In this document: piece after piece, positions 5,834 through 13,631 of the stretch
Position numbering within the stretch: the stretch's first letter is position 1
Layout of the letters: each line of letters starts with the position of its first letter
NCBI GenBank assembly: GCA_035477595.1
Contig: DATIKM010000187.1
Location: forward strand, 1-20,940
From: DATIKM01 sp035477595
GTDB lineage: Bacteria; Armatimonadota; Chthonomonadetes; Chthonomonadales; CAJBBX01
DNA: 20,940 bases
Reading direction: 5' to 3'
Notes under the pieces: model-generated
The model's database searches: none
What the model saw: the letters and a program-made list of their open reading frames with translations, nothing else
What the model was told of the DNA's origin: nothing
Translations under genes and position numbers: made by a program

Positions 5834-8035
5834 GTGCGAAGCTCCAGTCCCGATGCGGCTTCTGCGCCCGAGCTAACCGAGGCCACCACCTTGCCTGCAC
5901 GCCCACGTCGCCAGCGCCTTACCCTCAGCAGCATCTTCGCCTCCACGGATTTCGACGAGCGCCTTCCGCAGCGACTCCGATGGCTCGCCGACGGCAGGCG
6001 ACTGAGCTTCGTTGACCGCTACCCGGACGCGACAGCCGACACGGTCTGGGTGTTGGACGCGTGTACCGGGCGCCGCGATCCGGTGTACGACCCGGCGTCG
6101 TTGCGCCTGACGCCGGACGGTTTGACCCTTCGCCTGCACTACTGCGACTGGTCGCCCTGCGAGCGGTACGTTCTCCTCACCTCGGAGGCGCCGGCTCGCT
6201 TCCGACCATGCGGCGACATCTATCTCTACGATACGAGCACGAGCGTTCTTCGCCAGCTCACCAGATCCGACGCTCCACAACACCACCCCGCGATCTGCCC
6301 GACGGGCGGAAGGCTCGCGATCGTCCGCGCTAACGAGCTGTGGCTTGTGGCACTGGACGGATCGGCGTACCGCCGCCTGACCGATGGCGCATCGGACACC
6401 GTCTACAACGGGCGCACCGGGTGGGTGTACGAGGAGGAACTCGGTCTCGCCTGCACGTGGCGGTGGTCGCCCGACGGACGCACGATCGCCTACCTGCAAC
6501 AGGACGAGAGCAGTGTTCCCGAAGTCCTGTTGCCCGTCTACGACGAGCCTCACGCGACGCCGCTGCGAACGCGTTACCCGAAGGCCGGCGACGCGAACCC
6601 GGTCGTCAGGTTGGGGCTCCTCGATGTCGCGGAGGGCGTGAGCCGCTGGGTCGACCTGACCGACGTCGATGGCGTCCCGCCCGGTGAGCACATGGTCGCA
6701 GGCCTGCAGTGGGAGCCGACCGGCCACGAGCTGCTCGTACAACGCATCCCGCGCCTGCAGAACCGCCTCGACCTGCTGGCCATCGACGCGTCCTCAGGCT
6801 CCGTTCGAATCGTGATGACCGAGACGGACGCAGCCTGGGTCGATGCGCATCCCGAGATCTCCTTCGTCGACCAGGGGCGCTCCTTCCTATGGCTCTCGGA
6901 CCGAGACGGCTGGCAGCACGTGTACCGGTACGACCTGGACGGCGGCTCATGCATGCAGGTAACACGAGGCCCTTGGGAAGTCTCGCGCATCGCGGGGGTC
7001 TCCACGAAGACAAGCCGCGTGTTGGTGATCGCCGCCGTGCCCACGCCGGCGTCACGATCTGTGCTCGCTGTGGACCTCGACGGGCAGGGCGAGCCCGAGC
7101 GCCTGACGGCGGACCGCGGTTGCCATACGGCGCTCGTTGCTCCGCAGGGCGGCTGGTGGGTGCGCACATCGAGCACGCTCGACTCCCCCACCTCCATCGC
7201 GATCGAGAGTCTCTGCGCAACGCCGTCCATACCGCTGGCGGCGGGCCGCCCCAAGGCGTTGGATACAGTCGCGCTGCGTCCCTGGCGCCTCTTCACGATC
7301 ACCACGAGCGACGGCGAGGAACTGTGCGCTCGTATACTGGAGCCGCCCAGCATGCGGCCGGGACGCCGGTACCCCGCTCTCATGCACGCATACGGCGGCC
7401 CGGGCTCCCAGGTCGTCATGGACGCCTGGGGCGGCAAGGGCGGCCTCTGGCACCAGATGCTCGCACAGCGGGGCTACATCGTGTTCCTCGTGGACAACCG
7501 CGGGACTGGCGGTCGGGGCCGTCAGTTCCGGAAGTGCACGTACCGGCGTCTCGGGCACTGGGAGGTCCACGACCAGGTGGAAGGGGCGCGGTACCTCCAG
7601 TCGTTGCCCTGCGTCGACCCTGCGCGCATCGGGATCTGGGGATGGAGCTACGGCGGCTACGTGACAGCGCTCTGCATGCTGCTAGGCGCAGAGGCCTTCC
7701 GGGCCGGCATCGCCGTGGCGCCTGTAACCGACTACCGCCTCTACGACACCATCTATACCGAGCGTTACATGCTGAGGCCCGCCGACAACCCGGAGGGCTA
7801 CCGCAACGGCGCGCCCGTGACGCACGCATCGAAGCTGCAAGGGAGGCTGCTACTGGTGCACGGGACGCTCGACGACAACGTGCACTTTCAGCACGCGGCG
7901 CGCCTCGCGTCCGCGCTGCAGGACGCCGGCCGCCCATTCGAGACGATGTTCTACCCGGACAGACGCCACGGCATCGAGAACCGTCATGCGCACCTCTATG
8001 AGGTCATGACCGACTTCCTGAAGCGCTCGCTGTGA
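5834..8035 (+). CDS. Dipeptidyl peptidase IV-type serine peptidase (S9)
   Basis: Prolyl-oligopeptidase family enzyme that removes N-terminal dipeptides, about 733 residues. The N-terminal half is an eight-bladed propeller with the substrate-amine-binding pair E200-E201 in VYEEELGL, the DPP-IV hallmark. The C-terminal alpha/beta hydrolase domain has S605 (GWSYGG), D680 (GTLDDNV) and H712 (RRHGIENRH). The Asp-His spacing of 32 equals that of human DPP-IV. GTG 5834 has GGGAGG nine bases upstream; TTG 5891 with GAGG is a possible alternative. No signal peptide is visible from either start, so it may be cytoplasmic, unlike many bacterial DPP-IVs. The frame upstream to 5609 is antisense to the propeller gene. 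Confidence 0.92.
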   Translation: MRSSSPDAASAPELTEATTLPARPRRQRLTLSSIFASTDFDERLPQRLRWLADGRRLSFVDRYPDATADTVWVLDACTGRRDPVYDPASLRLTPDGLTLRLHYCDWSPCERYVLLTSEAPARFRPCGDIYLYDTSTSVLRQLTRSDAPQHHPAICPTGGRLAIVRANELWLVALDGSAYRRLTDGASDTVYNGRTGWVYEEELGLACTWRWSPDGRTIAYLQQDESSVPEVLLPVYDEPHATPLRTRYPKAGDANPVVRLGLLDVAEGVSRWVDLTDVDGVPPGEHMVAGLQWEPTGHELLVQRIPRLQNRLDLLAIDASSGSVRIVMTETDAAWVDAHPEISFVDQGRSFLWLSDRDGWQHVYRYDLDGGSCMQVTRGPWEVSRIAGVSTKTSRVLVIAAVPTPASRSVLAVDLDGQGEPERLTADRGCHTALVAPQGGWWVRTSSTLDSPTSIAIESLCATPSIPLAAGRPKALDTVALRPWRLFTITTSDGEELCARILEPPSMRPGRRYPALMHAYGGPGSQVVMDAWGGKGGLWHQMLAQRGYIVFLVDNRGTGGRGRQFRKCTYRRLGHWEVHDQVEGARYLQSLPCVDPARIGIWGWSYGGYVTALCMLLGAEAFRAGIAVAPVTDYRLYDTIYTERYMLRPADNPEGYRNGAPVTHASKLQGRLLLVHGTLDDNVHFQHAARLASALQDAGRPFETMFYPDRRHGIENRHAHLYEVMTDFLKRSL

Positions 8036-8041
8036 GCACTC

Positions 8042-8617
8042 TCAAGGCACGATGATGGACTTCACCACGCGCTGCGGGTCGGACACGTCCTCGAGGGCAG
8101 GTCAGGCCTCGCCTAACGCGTAACGCCAGGTCACCAGGGGTCGCCACGATGTAGCGGTCACGCGGCCCGCCGGCAACCCGCATGGCGCGGCGAACATGCG
8201 CGAAGTCGGTGCCCCAGCTCCCGCGCATCGTCAGGTGCTCACAGTTCATGTATGCGTGAGGGATTAGCTCGACGGGGCCCGCCTCTCCCGCCAAGGCCGC
8301 ACCTGTCCGAGACCGCGGAGGGCCCGCACCAGCTCGCACCGCAGGTCCCGTGGACCTCGAGGCGCGCGACTGCGTCTTCGTCGCGAACGATGCGTGCCTC
8401 CGCGTCGCCCACCGTGACGCACGTCCCCAGCAGTGCGTCAGAAGCCGCGTGGCCCGGGATCAGAGGATAGAGCACCCCGAAGAGCCGCCCATGCTACCGA
8501 AGCATTCGGTGCAGCAGACCTCGGCGTCGAGTGCGCGCATCAGCGGGCCGCCGTGCTCAGACGCGGGGCCGGTAACCTGCGCACCTCCACAGGTCCTCCT
8601 GGCGCCGCGATGGCCAT
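8042..8617 (-). pseudogene. Decayed zinc-dependent alcohol dehydrogenase
   Basis: No single frame covers this stretch, but pieces in different minus-strand frames line up in order with a medium-chain zinc alcohol dehydrogenase. They are an N-terminus MAIAAPGGPVEVRRLPAP at 8617, then HGGPLMRALDAEVC, HGRLFGVLYPLIPGH (the substrate-domain PGH motif), ARLEVHGTCGA, then directly AGEAGPVELIPHAYMNCEHL, RGSWGTDFAHVRRAM, PLVTWRYALGEA with a TGA, and ALEDVSDPQRVVKSIIVP ending at 8042. Family members have about 340-370 residues. Only about 190 codons remain, the Rossmann domain is missing, and at least two frameshifts and one in-frame stop are present. It lies six bases from the DPP-IV stop. Confidence 0.75.
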
Positions 8618-8648
8618 GCGCCCGCAAGCCCTATTGGCCAGACGCGGC

Positions 8649-9440
8649 TCAGGCAGCCTCTGGCACGGCGTCTCTGGCCGACGACATCGTCACAGCCACG
8701 TCGCCGAGTGAGAGGCTCTCGAGCGCCATGCCGGGGGAAGGCAGCAGAGAGAGTTGTGCCTCGAGCACCCGGCGAACGCGCGCGGCCGTCTCGTCATACG
8801 CCAGGCACAGAGCCTGAAGCTGCGCGCCGCGCACTTCCAGGTCACGCGCCATGCCGTCCGCGGTCTCCTGGGCTACGCGCCGGGCCTCAGCCACGATCGC
8901 CTCCGCCGACACCTGCGCCTCGTTCAGGATAGCATCCGCCTGCGCACGGGAATTCCCGCTCATGGCGGCACATCGCTCCGCAGTCGCCGTCTTCAGCGCC
9001 TCCGCGACGGCGGCCGCGTCTGCGGTTACCCGCTCTGCGTCCACGCGCGCGCTGGCGCGCACCTCGTTTGCCTCCGTGAGCGCGTCGGCGAGCACTGCTG
9101 CGGCTTCCTGCTGGGCGTCTGAGCGAACGCGGTCGCACTCCACCTGGGCGTTCATGCGGTCAAGCTCGATCTGCTGGTCCACCGTCACCCGCCTCTGCTC
9201 TGTGGCAACGAGCGCGTTGGCGATAGCCGTCTCCCGCCCGACGTAGGCCGCGAGGTTTCGGTTCGCCGCCTGTAGCTCCCGCTGCAGCCGGTCCGCGCGC
9301 GAGGCCTGCTCGTCGATCTGCGACTGGAGCGCCTCTAGCCTGCCACCGATTTGCCGCACGAAGTCGTCGACCGCCATAGGCGCATAGCCTCGAACTGCGC
9401 GCGGAAAGTCGACCGCTAGGACGAAGGGCCTGGTTGCCAT
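8649..9440 (-). CDS. DivIVA-domain coiled-coil protein
   Basis: A 263-residue protein whose N-terminus (VDFPRAVRGYAPMAVDDFVRQIGGRLEAL, here in two parts: RAVRGYAP at 14-21 and VDDFVRQI at 24-31) matches the DivIVA membrane-binding hairpin motif RGY..xxVDDFL. The rest, about 35-240, is an almost unbroken Ala/Glu/Arg-rich coiled coil with no membrane helix. DivIVA proteins mark curved membrane at poles and septa and recruit cell-division, wall-growth or pilus machinery. GGAGGAGG just upstream sets the start at ATG 9438-9440; the frame is open to 9506 but crosses a hairpin. It follows the degenerate kinase gene after 104 bases containing two hairpins, and probably shares its transcript. In actinobacteria DivIVA is a PASTA-kinase substrate; that link here is inferred. 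Confidence 0.82.
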   Translation of the reverse strand: MATRPFVLAVDFPRAVRGYAPMAVDDFVRQIGGRLEALQSQIDEQASRADRLQRELQAANRNLAAYVGRETAIANALVATEQRRVTVDQQIELDRMNAQVECDRVRSDAQQEAAAVLADALTEANEVRASARVDAERVTADAAAVAEALKTATAERCAAMSGNSRAQADAILNEAQVSAEAIVAEARRVAQETADGMARDLEVRGAQLQALCLAYDETAARVRRVLEAQLSLLPSPGMALESLSLGDVAVTMSSARDAVPEAA

Positions 9441-9457
9441 GATGCCTCCTCCGGGCA

Positions 9458-9486
9458 GGAAGGAGGCAAGGGGCTTGCCTCCTTCC
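9458..9486 (-). promoter_or_regulatory. Perfect 13-bp hairpin in the divIVA-like leader
   Basis: GGAAGGAGGCAAG (9458-9470) and CTTGCCTCCTTCC (9474-9486) form an uninterrupted 13-bp stem with a 3-nt loop, 17 bases upstream of the DivIVA ATG. No U-tract follows in either direction. In the minus-strand transcript the 5' arm is itself Shine-Dalgarno-like (AAGGAGG). It could be an attenuator, an mRNA end or a translational control element. Confidence 0.6.
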
Positions 9487-9510
9487 GGGGTCACTGCGAC
9501 GAGCATCGGT

Positions 9511-9527
9511 GCCGCCCTCAGGGCGGC
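9511..9527 (-). promoter_or_regulatory. Short palindromic hairpin after the degenerate kinase gene
   Basis: GCCGCCCT (9511-9518) and AGGGCGGC (9520-9527) form a compact GC-only hairpin 17 bases past the kinase-like stop codon, followed by the 13-bp hairpin at 9458-9486. There is no U-tract. It may protect or define the 3' end of the upstream message. Confidence 0.4.
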
Positions 9528-9544
9528 TTGCCGGGCCTGACTGG

Positions 9545-10765
9545 CTACGGTCTCGTGGAGTTGGCGCCGCTCTCAAGGGCGCGCCACCGAGCGGCTTGAT
9601 CGGGGTCCAGGATGCCCAGGATGTGCTCGCGCGCCGAACCGCGGATGGCTTCCATCGTTGCCGCGGTGTCGCCCCCCGAGCCCTCTGCCACTGCAACAAC
9701 GACGCGCTCCACCTGGTTCCTTTGGTGCTGGAGGTAGCGGTCAATCGCAAGCCGCTGCTCCTCGCGCAGGCCCAGCGCGGAGGCCGCAGCCTGGTTGGCC
9801 AGGAGCGCGGGACCGAGGCGACGCACCGCGGAGCGAAGAGCCCGGACGTCGCTCGTGTCGAGGCCCGCCAGCGGGTCGGGAGCAGGGGCGACGAAGACCG
9901 CGGTCGGCGCATCCGGCGCATCCGGCGCAACGGGTCCGATCCCCGGCACGCTCAACGCGGCGACGGCGCCGACGAGCCCCGTTGCCGCGGCGGGCCGGAG
10001 CGCCGGCACGCGACCGAGACGCAGCCCACCCAGCGTAAGCGCCTTCGCGAAGGCCGTGGCGGTTCGGAACCGCCGGTAGTCCGCTCCGAGGCCGCAGTAG
10101 ATGGCGTCCCGCAGGTGGGACGGCAGGTGGTAGGCTCTAATCACGGATCCGTCCGACGTGATCGGCCACTCACCCGTCAGCATGTGGAACGTGAGCGCCG
10201 AGAGCCAGGCTATATCGTTCTCGGGCGCATCGGCGCACTGAAGGCGACACCGTGCGCCCGCAAGTCGGAACGTGCTGGACTCGGCGGTAAAACCGGGGTC
10301 GGTAACGCTCGCGTGGCCCCCGGACCCCACGAAGACGTTCTGCGGCGTCAGCCCTCCGTGTCGTAGGCCCGCCCTCGCCAGCGCGTCGAGCGCGCCCGCC
10401 ACCTCCCGCGCCAGCCGCAGAGCCATCCCCGGGTCTAGGGATCCATTGCGTTCCACCAGCTCGGCAACGGACGGGCCGCGAACGTAATCCCGCACAACAT
10501 GGCAGGTGCCGCCGCATAGCACAACATCACGGGTCGCGGCAAGGTGGTCGTGATGCAGGTACCGCAGCGGCCGCAGCGCTCTGGCCATCGAAGCAGACAG
10601 GTTGCGACGCTCCGGCGCGCTCAGCCATGCGCCTGTGTCCAGCGTCTTCACGGCGACCTGCTCGCCGGAGCGCTCGTCCGTGGCGATCACCAACGTCGAA
10701 CGCGCGGAGCGGGCCAACACGTCACCCGCGCGAAGATGCTCGGGGAGTGGGGTCACAGTGGTCAT
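9545..10765 (-). CDS. Membrane pseudokinase with Spy/LTxxQ-like C-terminal tail
   Basis: A 406-residue protein. Residues 12-245 have the protein-kinase fold order: VAVK (K40), HVVRDYVRGPSV hinge region, HGGLTPQN (136-143), DPG (156-158), LSALTFHMLTGEWP helix. The HRD aspartate is Gly138, DFG is DPG, and the Gly-rich loop is ARSARST, so catalysis is unlikely. Residues about 258-280 (AAATGLVGAVAALSVPGIG) form one membrane helix. Residues 305-400 are helical with LREEQ (334-338) and LDPDQ (386-390), resembling the paired LTxxQ motifs of Spy/CpxP-type periplasmic proteins. ATG 10765 is chosen over 10771 because GGAGG lies eight bases before it. The next gene downstream is the DivIVA protein. Role unknown; a sensor or scaffold is inferred. 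Confidence 0.8.
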   Translation of the reverse strand: MTTVTPLPEHLRAGDVLARSARSTLVIATDERSGEQVAVKTLDTGAWLSAPERRNLSASMARALRPLRYLHHDHLAATRDVVLCGGTCHVVRDYVRGPSVAELVERNGSLDPGMALRLAREVAGALDALARAGLRHGGLTPQNVFVGSGGHASVTDPGFTAESSTFRLAGARCRLQCADAPENDIAWLSALTFHMLTGEWPITSDGSVIRAYHLPSHLRDAIYCGLGADYRRFRTATAFAKALTLGGLRLGRVPALRPAAATGLVGAVAALSVPGIGPVAPDAPDAPTAVFVAPAPDPLAGLDTSDVRALRSAVRRLGPALLANQAAASALGLREEQRLAIDRYLQHQRNQVERVVVAVAEGSGGDTAATMEAIRGSAREHILGILDPDQAARWRALESGANSTRP

Positions 10766-10790
10766 GGTCATGCCCTCCAGCTTCTATCGC

Positions 10791-10796
10791 ATTATC
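10791..10796 (-). promoter_or_regulatory. Candidate -10 box before the pseudokinase gene
   Basis: Minus-strand GATAAT lies 25 bases upstream of ATG 10765. The hexamer 17 bases further upstream (TGCGGA) is a poor -35. Together with the hairpin at 10826-10855 it suggests a separate transcript for the pseudokinase and DivIVA genes, but evidence is weak. Confidence 0.3.
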
Positions 10797-10825
10797 GGGA
10801 GGGCGCGCAGCGTTCCGCAGACGTC

Positions 10826-10855
10826 GGCAGCGCCCGCCGGACGGCGGGCGCTGCC
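10826..10855 (-). terminator. Strong 13-bp hairpin, possible terminator
   Basis: GGCAGCGCCCGCC (10826-10838) pairs perfectly with GGCGGGCGCTGCC (10843-10855) around a 4-nt loop. It lies 25 bases downstream of the Cys/His-rich membrane protein stop and before the pseudokinase gene. No U-tract follows, so it would be an atypical terminator, an RNA 3'-end stabiliser or an attenuator. Confidence 0.5.
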
Positions 10856-10880
10856 AAAGGAACCTGCTGAGCGGCGTGGG

Positions 10881-11477
10881 TCAGGTGCCGGCACGGGCCG
10901 GCGCCACTTCGCTTGCCGGCGGCACGGGCGTCAGCGCCTCAGGGCGCGCGCCGAACGCGATGGCGTGCGCACGCCACCACTCGTCCCATGACGCCTCCAT
11001 GCGATCGATGTAGTAATACTCGATTAGCAGCCTCACACGCTTCGCATCGACGCGACGGTCCGGCGAGTTGAGCGAGCGAATGACGGCTACCTGCGTCGCC
11101 CGGTCCGGTATGCTCTCGATCACCTCGAGCTGGATCTCCGGCCGAAGCATGAAGATCGGAGGGACCCCCACGCACTCGTAGGCGATGCGGCGCGAGAACG
11201 GCCGCACGCGCATCACGCACCCGCTCTGCTGCCAGGTATGCGGGTGCTTCGGGTCGATCCCGTGCTTGGGATCGACGTTCGTCCGGAACCAGGTCGTGAA
11301 CCCGTTCTCCTCGACGCGCTCGAAGGGCAATCCGTAGTGCGTGCCTGTGTAGCGGACGGCGCGGCAGAGGACGCAGGCCTCCTCGCGTCGGTATTCGCCC
11401 GTGATGAGGCCTGTCGCGAACACAGCCACCGTAGCCACAAGAACGATGGCGAAAGACGCGATGACCCAACGCTTCAT
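10881..11477 (-). CDS. Membrane-anchored Cys/His-rich protein
   Basis: A 198-residue protein with an N-terminal membrane helix or uncleaved signal (residues 4-26, VIASFAIVLVATVAVFATGLI). An exported domain follows with CVLC (C35, C38), H47, a DPKHGIDPKHPHTW segment (H72, H78, H80), C87 and C102. This clustering suggests a bound metal or heme, or disulfides; there is no CxxCH heme c motif. Residues 110-170 look like a HEAT-like helical part with VIESIPDRATQVAVIRSL and DRRVDAKRVRLLIEYY. ATG 11477 overlaps the ribD TGA by 4 nt (ATGA), with GGGAG upstream, so translation is probably coupled. The upstream open frame to 11765 is the ribD shadow. No family is recognised. Confidence 0.75.
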   Translation of the reverse strand: MKRWVIASFAIVLVATVAVFATGLITGEYRREEACVLCRAVRYTGTHYGLPFERVEENGFTTWFRTNVDPKHGIDPKHPHTWQQSGCVMRVRPFSRRIAYECVGVPPIFMLRPEIQLEVIESIPDRATQVAVIRSLNSPDRRVDAKRVRLLIEYYYIDRMEASWDEWWRAHAIAFGARPEALTPVPPASEVAPARAGT

Positions 11478-12601
11478 GGGTTCAGCTCCCGGCCACTGAC
11501 CGGAGTGCATTCGACCAGCAGATCGTCCTCGAACCGGCGCACGCGCATCCGCGATGTGCGTACAGCCTCCGACACCCGCGACGCTCCGAGCCCCTCGACA
11601 GCGGACCTGGCGTCCCGACCGCCGATCAGAAGTGGCGCCACGAACCAGAGCAGGCGGTCCACCAGCCCTGCGGCAAGGAACGACGCATGGATCTCGCCAC
11701 CGCCCTCCACGAGCAGGCTGATGACGCCGCGCCGCCGGAGCTCGTCCAACAGCGCGCGCAGACACACTCCGCCGTAGTTATCGGCGGGTAGTCGCACGAT
11801 CTTCACCCCGCGGGCGCGCAGCGCAGCCTCAGCCTCTTCTGGGGCGCTAGCGCCCGTCGCAATCAGCGTGGGGACATCGCGCGCGGTGGCCACCAACCGC
11901 GCATCGGACGGGGTGCGCAGCGCGGTGTCCAGCACTACCCGGACAGGCTGGCGCGACGCCCCGGCGATACGCGCAGTCAACATGGGGTCATCGGCGAGCA
12001 CGGTGCCCACGCCACACAGGACCGCCCCTGCCAGGGCGCGTTCACGATGCACGAAGCGACGCGCCGCAGGGCCGGTGATCCACCGCGAATCCCCCGTGCG
12101 CGTTGCTGTCTTGCCGTCCAGCGACATGGCGCACTTCAGCGTCACATGGGGCCGGCCGGTCCGGTGGAAGTGGACGAACGACTCGTTGAGCGCCGCGGCA
12201 GCGTCCCCGAGCACGCCGACGCAAACCTCGACGCCCGCGTGGCGAAGCCGATCAAGACCGGCGCCGCGGACGCGGGGGTCGGGGTCCTCCATGGCCGCTA
12301 CCACGCGCGCCACCCCTGCCGCGATCAGTGCGTCGGCGCACGGCGGCGTGCGCCCGTGGTGCGCGCAGGGCTCCAGACTGACGTAGGCCGTTGCTCCGGC
12401 GGCTCGACTGCCCGCGAGCGCAAGAGCAACGGCCTCTGCATGCGGCTCCCCGGCCAGCTTGTGGAACCCCTCGCCCGCCACGGCGCCGTCGCGAACAATG
12501 ACGCATCCCACCCGCGGGTTCGGCGTGGTATGACCTCTGGCGGCCAGGCGAAGGGCGCGCCTCATCCACCGCGCATCGTCGGCACCGTAAGCGCCGCTCA
12601 C
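11474..12601 (-). CDS. ribD: Bifunctional riboflavin deaminase/reductase
   Basis: Carries out the second and third steps of riboflavin synthesis: deamination of the pyrimidinone from GTP cyclohydrolase II, then NADPH-dependent reduction. The 375 residues match the family. The N-terminal deaminase has the zinc site H54-A-E56 (GEPHAEAVAL), C79 and C88 (LEPCAHHGRTPPC). The C-terminal reductase begins near 150 with VTLKCAMSLDGKTATRTGDS.WITG and has LLVEGGGEIH near the end. GTG 12601 overlaps the TGA of the upstream small membrane gene by 4 nt (GTGA), with GAAGGGGG upstream. The open frame to 13081 is antisense-like filler. No other rib gene is in the window, so it is an isolated pathway gene. Confidence 0.95.
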   Translation of the reverse strand: MSGAYGADDARWMRRALRLAARGHTTPNPRVGCVIVRDGAVAGEGFHKLAGEPHAEAVALALAGSRAAGATAYVSLEPCAHHGRTPPCADALIAAGVARVVAAMEDPDPRVRGAGLDRLRHAGVEVCVGVLGDAAAALNESFVHFHRTGRPHVTLKCAMSLDGKTATRTGDSRWITGPAARRFVHRERALAGAVLCGVGTVLADDPMLTARIAGASRQPVRVVLDTALRTPSDARLVATARDVPTLIATGASAPEEAEAALRARGVKIVRLPADNYGGVCLRALLDELRRRGVISLLVEGGGEIHASFLAAGLVDRLLWFVAPLLIGGRDARSAVEGLGASRVSEAVRTSRMRVRRFEDDLLVECTPVSGRELNP

Positions 12602-12963
12602 CGGTCGCCCCCTTCGGGGGTTCGCTCCGTGAGTGACTTCAGGAGCGCGAGGCGGTGGTCGCGCAGCCGGCGCTGTATCTCGCGGATGTCGAGCCAGGCG
12701 AGCACCGCAAGCGACAGCCCGAGGAGCATGCACACCGTCCAGTAGAACAGGATCACAATGCCGCGCACGGCGAGCGCCCGGCGCACCTCCGGCGTGACCT
12801 CGGCGGGCGCCTGCAGATCGAAGAAGGGATGCAGGAGCCCGACCGCCACCAGGACCGTAACCACCGCGAGTACCGCAATGGTGATGATCCGCAGACGCCG
12901 CTGGCGCGGGGTCAGGGCCGTGAGGGTCGGAGGACGGCGGGGACCGTGCGTGGCGGGCATCAT
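12598..12963 (-). CDS. Small two-helix membrane protein
   Basis: A 121-residue protein with a basic N-terminus (residues 1-25), a first membrane helix (about 26-44, ITIAVLAVVTVLVAVGLL), an extracytoplasmic loop of about 25 residues, a second helix (about 68-92, VRGIVILFYWTVCMLLGLSL) and a charged C-terminus (IREIQRRLRDHRLALLKSL). ATG 12963 comes two bases after the rpe stop, and the gene's own stop overlaps the ribD start, so it sits inside the rpe-ribD operon. No family is recognised. A second ATG immediately follows the first and either could be used. Confidence 0.75.
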   Translation of the reverse strand: MMPATHGPRRPPTLTALTPRQRRLRIITIAVLAVVTVLVAVGLLHPFFDLQAPAEVTPEVRRALAVRGIVILFYWTVCMLLGLSLAVLAWLDIREIQRRLRDHRLALLKSLTERTPEGGDR

Positions 12964-12965
12964 GG

Positions 12966-13631
12966 TCAGCTCGCGATGAGCGCCTCGCGCAAGGCGCGCA
13001 CGCCTCCTGCCACTCCCTGCGGATGCCCGAATATGCTGGAGCCGGCGACGACGACCGTGCAGCCGGCGTCGGCCAGCGCACGCACGTTGGACGGCCCTAT
13101 ACCTCCGTCGACCTCGATCTCAGCCCTGCAGCCGGCCTTGCGGAGTAGTGTGGCGGCGTCGTGGACCTTCCGAAGCGCGGACGGGATGAAGCTCTGGCCG
13201 CCGAAGCCCGGGTTCACAGACATGATGAGGAGCAGGTCGACGTCGTCAAGGAGGTACTCGAGCGACGACAGTGGGGTGGCCGGGTTCAACGCGAGACCCG
13301 CGCGCACGCCTGCGGCGCGGACCTGCGCAAGGATGCGCTGTGCATGCGTGCATGCCTCCACCTGCACGGTGATGATGCCAGCGCCCGCGGCCGCAAGAGG
13401 CTCGATCAGACGCTCGGGCTGTACCATCATAAGGTGCACATCCAGGACCGCGCTCGTGTGCCAGCGAACGGCCTCGACCACGGGGACTCCAAACGTCAGA
13501 TTCGGAACAAACTGACCATCCATGACATCGAAATGGAGGTACTCGGCGCCGGCATCGGCACACGCTCGAGCGGCGGCGCCCAACGATGCGAAGTCGGCTG
13601 AGAGTAACGACGGTGACAGCTTCACGCTCAT
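12966..13631 (-). CDS. rpe: Ribulose-phosphate 3-epimerase
   Basis: Interconverts ribulose 5-phosphate and xylulose 5-phosphate in the pentose phosphate and Calvin pathways. It is a 221-residue TIM barrel of standard length. Visible active-site features are LSPSLLSADF (5-14), the metal ligands H33, D35 and H66 in LHFDVMDGQFVPNLTFG and LDVHLMM, the VNPGFGGQ.F loop (139-148), D175 in EVDGGI, and the phosphate-binding VAGSSIFG (195-202). The ATG overlaps the PASTA kinase TGA by 4 nt (ATGA at 13628-13631). Being directly downstream of a PASTA kinase is a recurrent arrangement in several bacterial phyla. Confidence 0.96.
   Translation of the reverse strand: MSVKLSPSLLSADFASLGAAARACADAGAEYLHFDVMDGQFVPNLTFGVPVVEAVRWHTSAVLDVHLMMVQPERLIEPLAAAGAGIITVQVEACTHAQRILAQVRAAGVRAGLALNPATPLSSLEYLLDDVDLLLIMSVNPGFGGQSFIPSALRKVHDAATLLRKAGCRAEIEVDGGIGPSNVRALADAGCTVVVAGSSIFGHPQGVAGGVRALREALIAS

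Noticed and set aside
9441..9506. Longer start for the DivIVA protein at ATG 9506
   Set aside because: It would translate through a perfect hairpin; the family motif and a strong Shine-Dalgarno support ATG 9440.
12602..13081. N-terminal extension of the ribD frame
   Set aside because: Overlaps rpe and the small membrane gene and is unrelated to RibD, which begins normally at GTG 12601.
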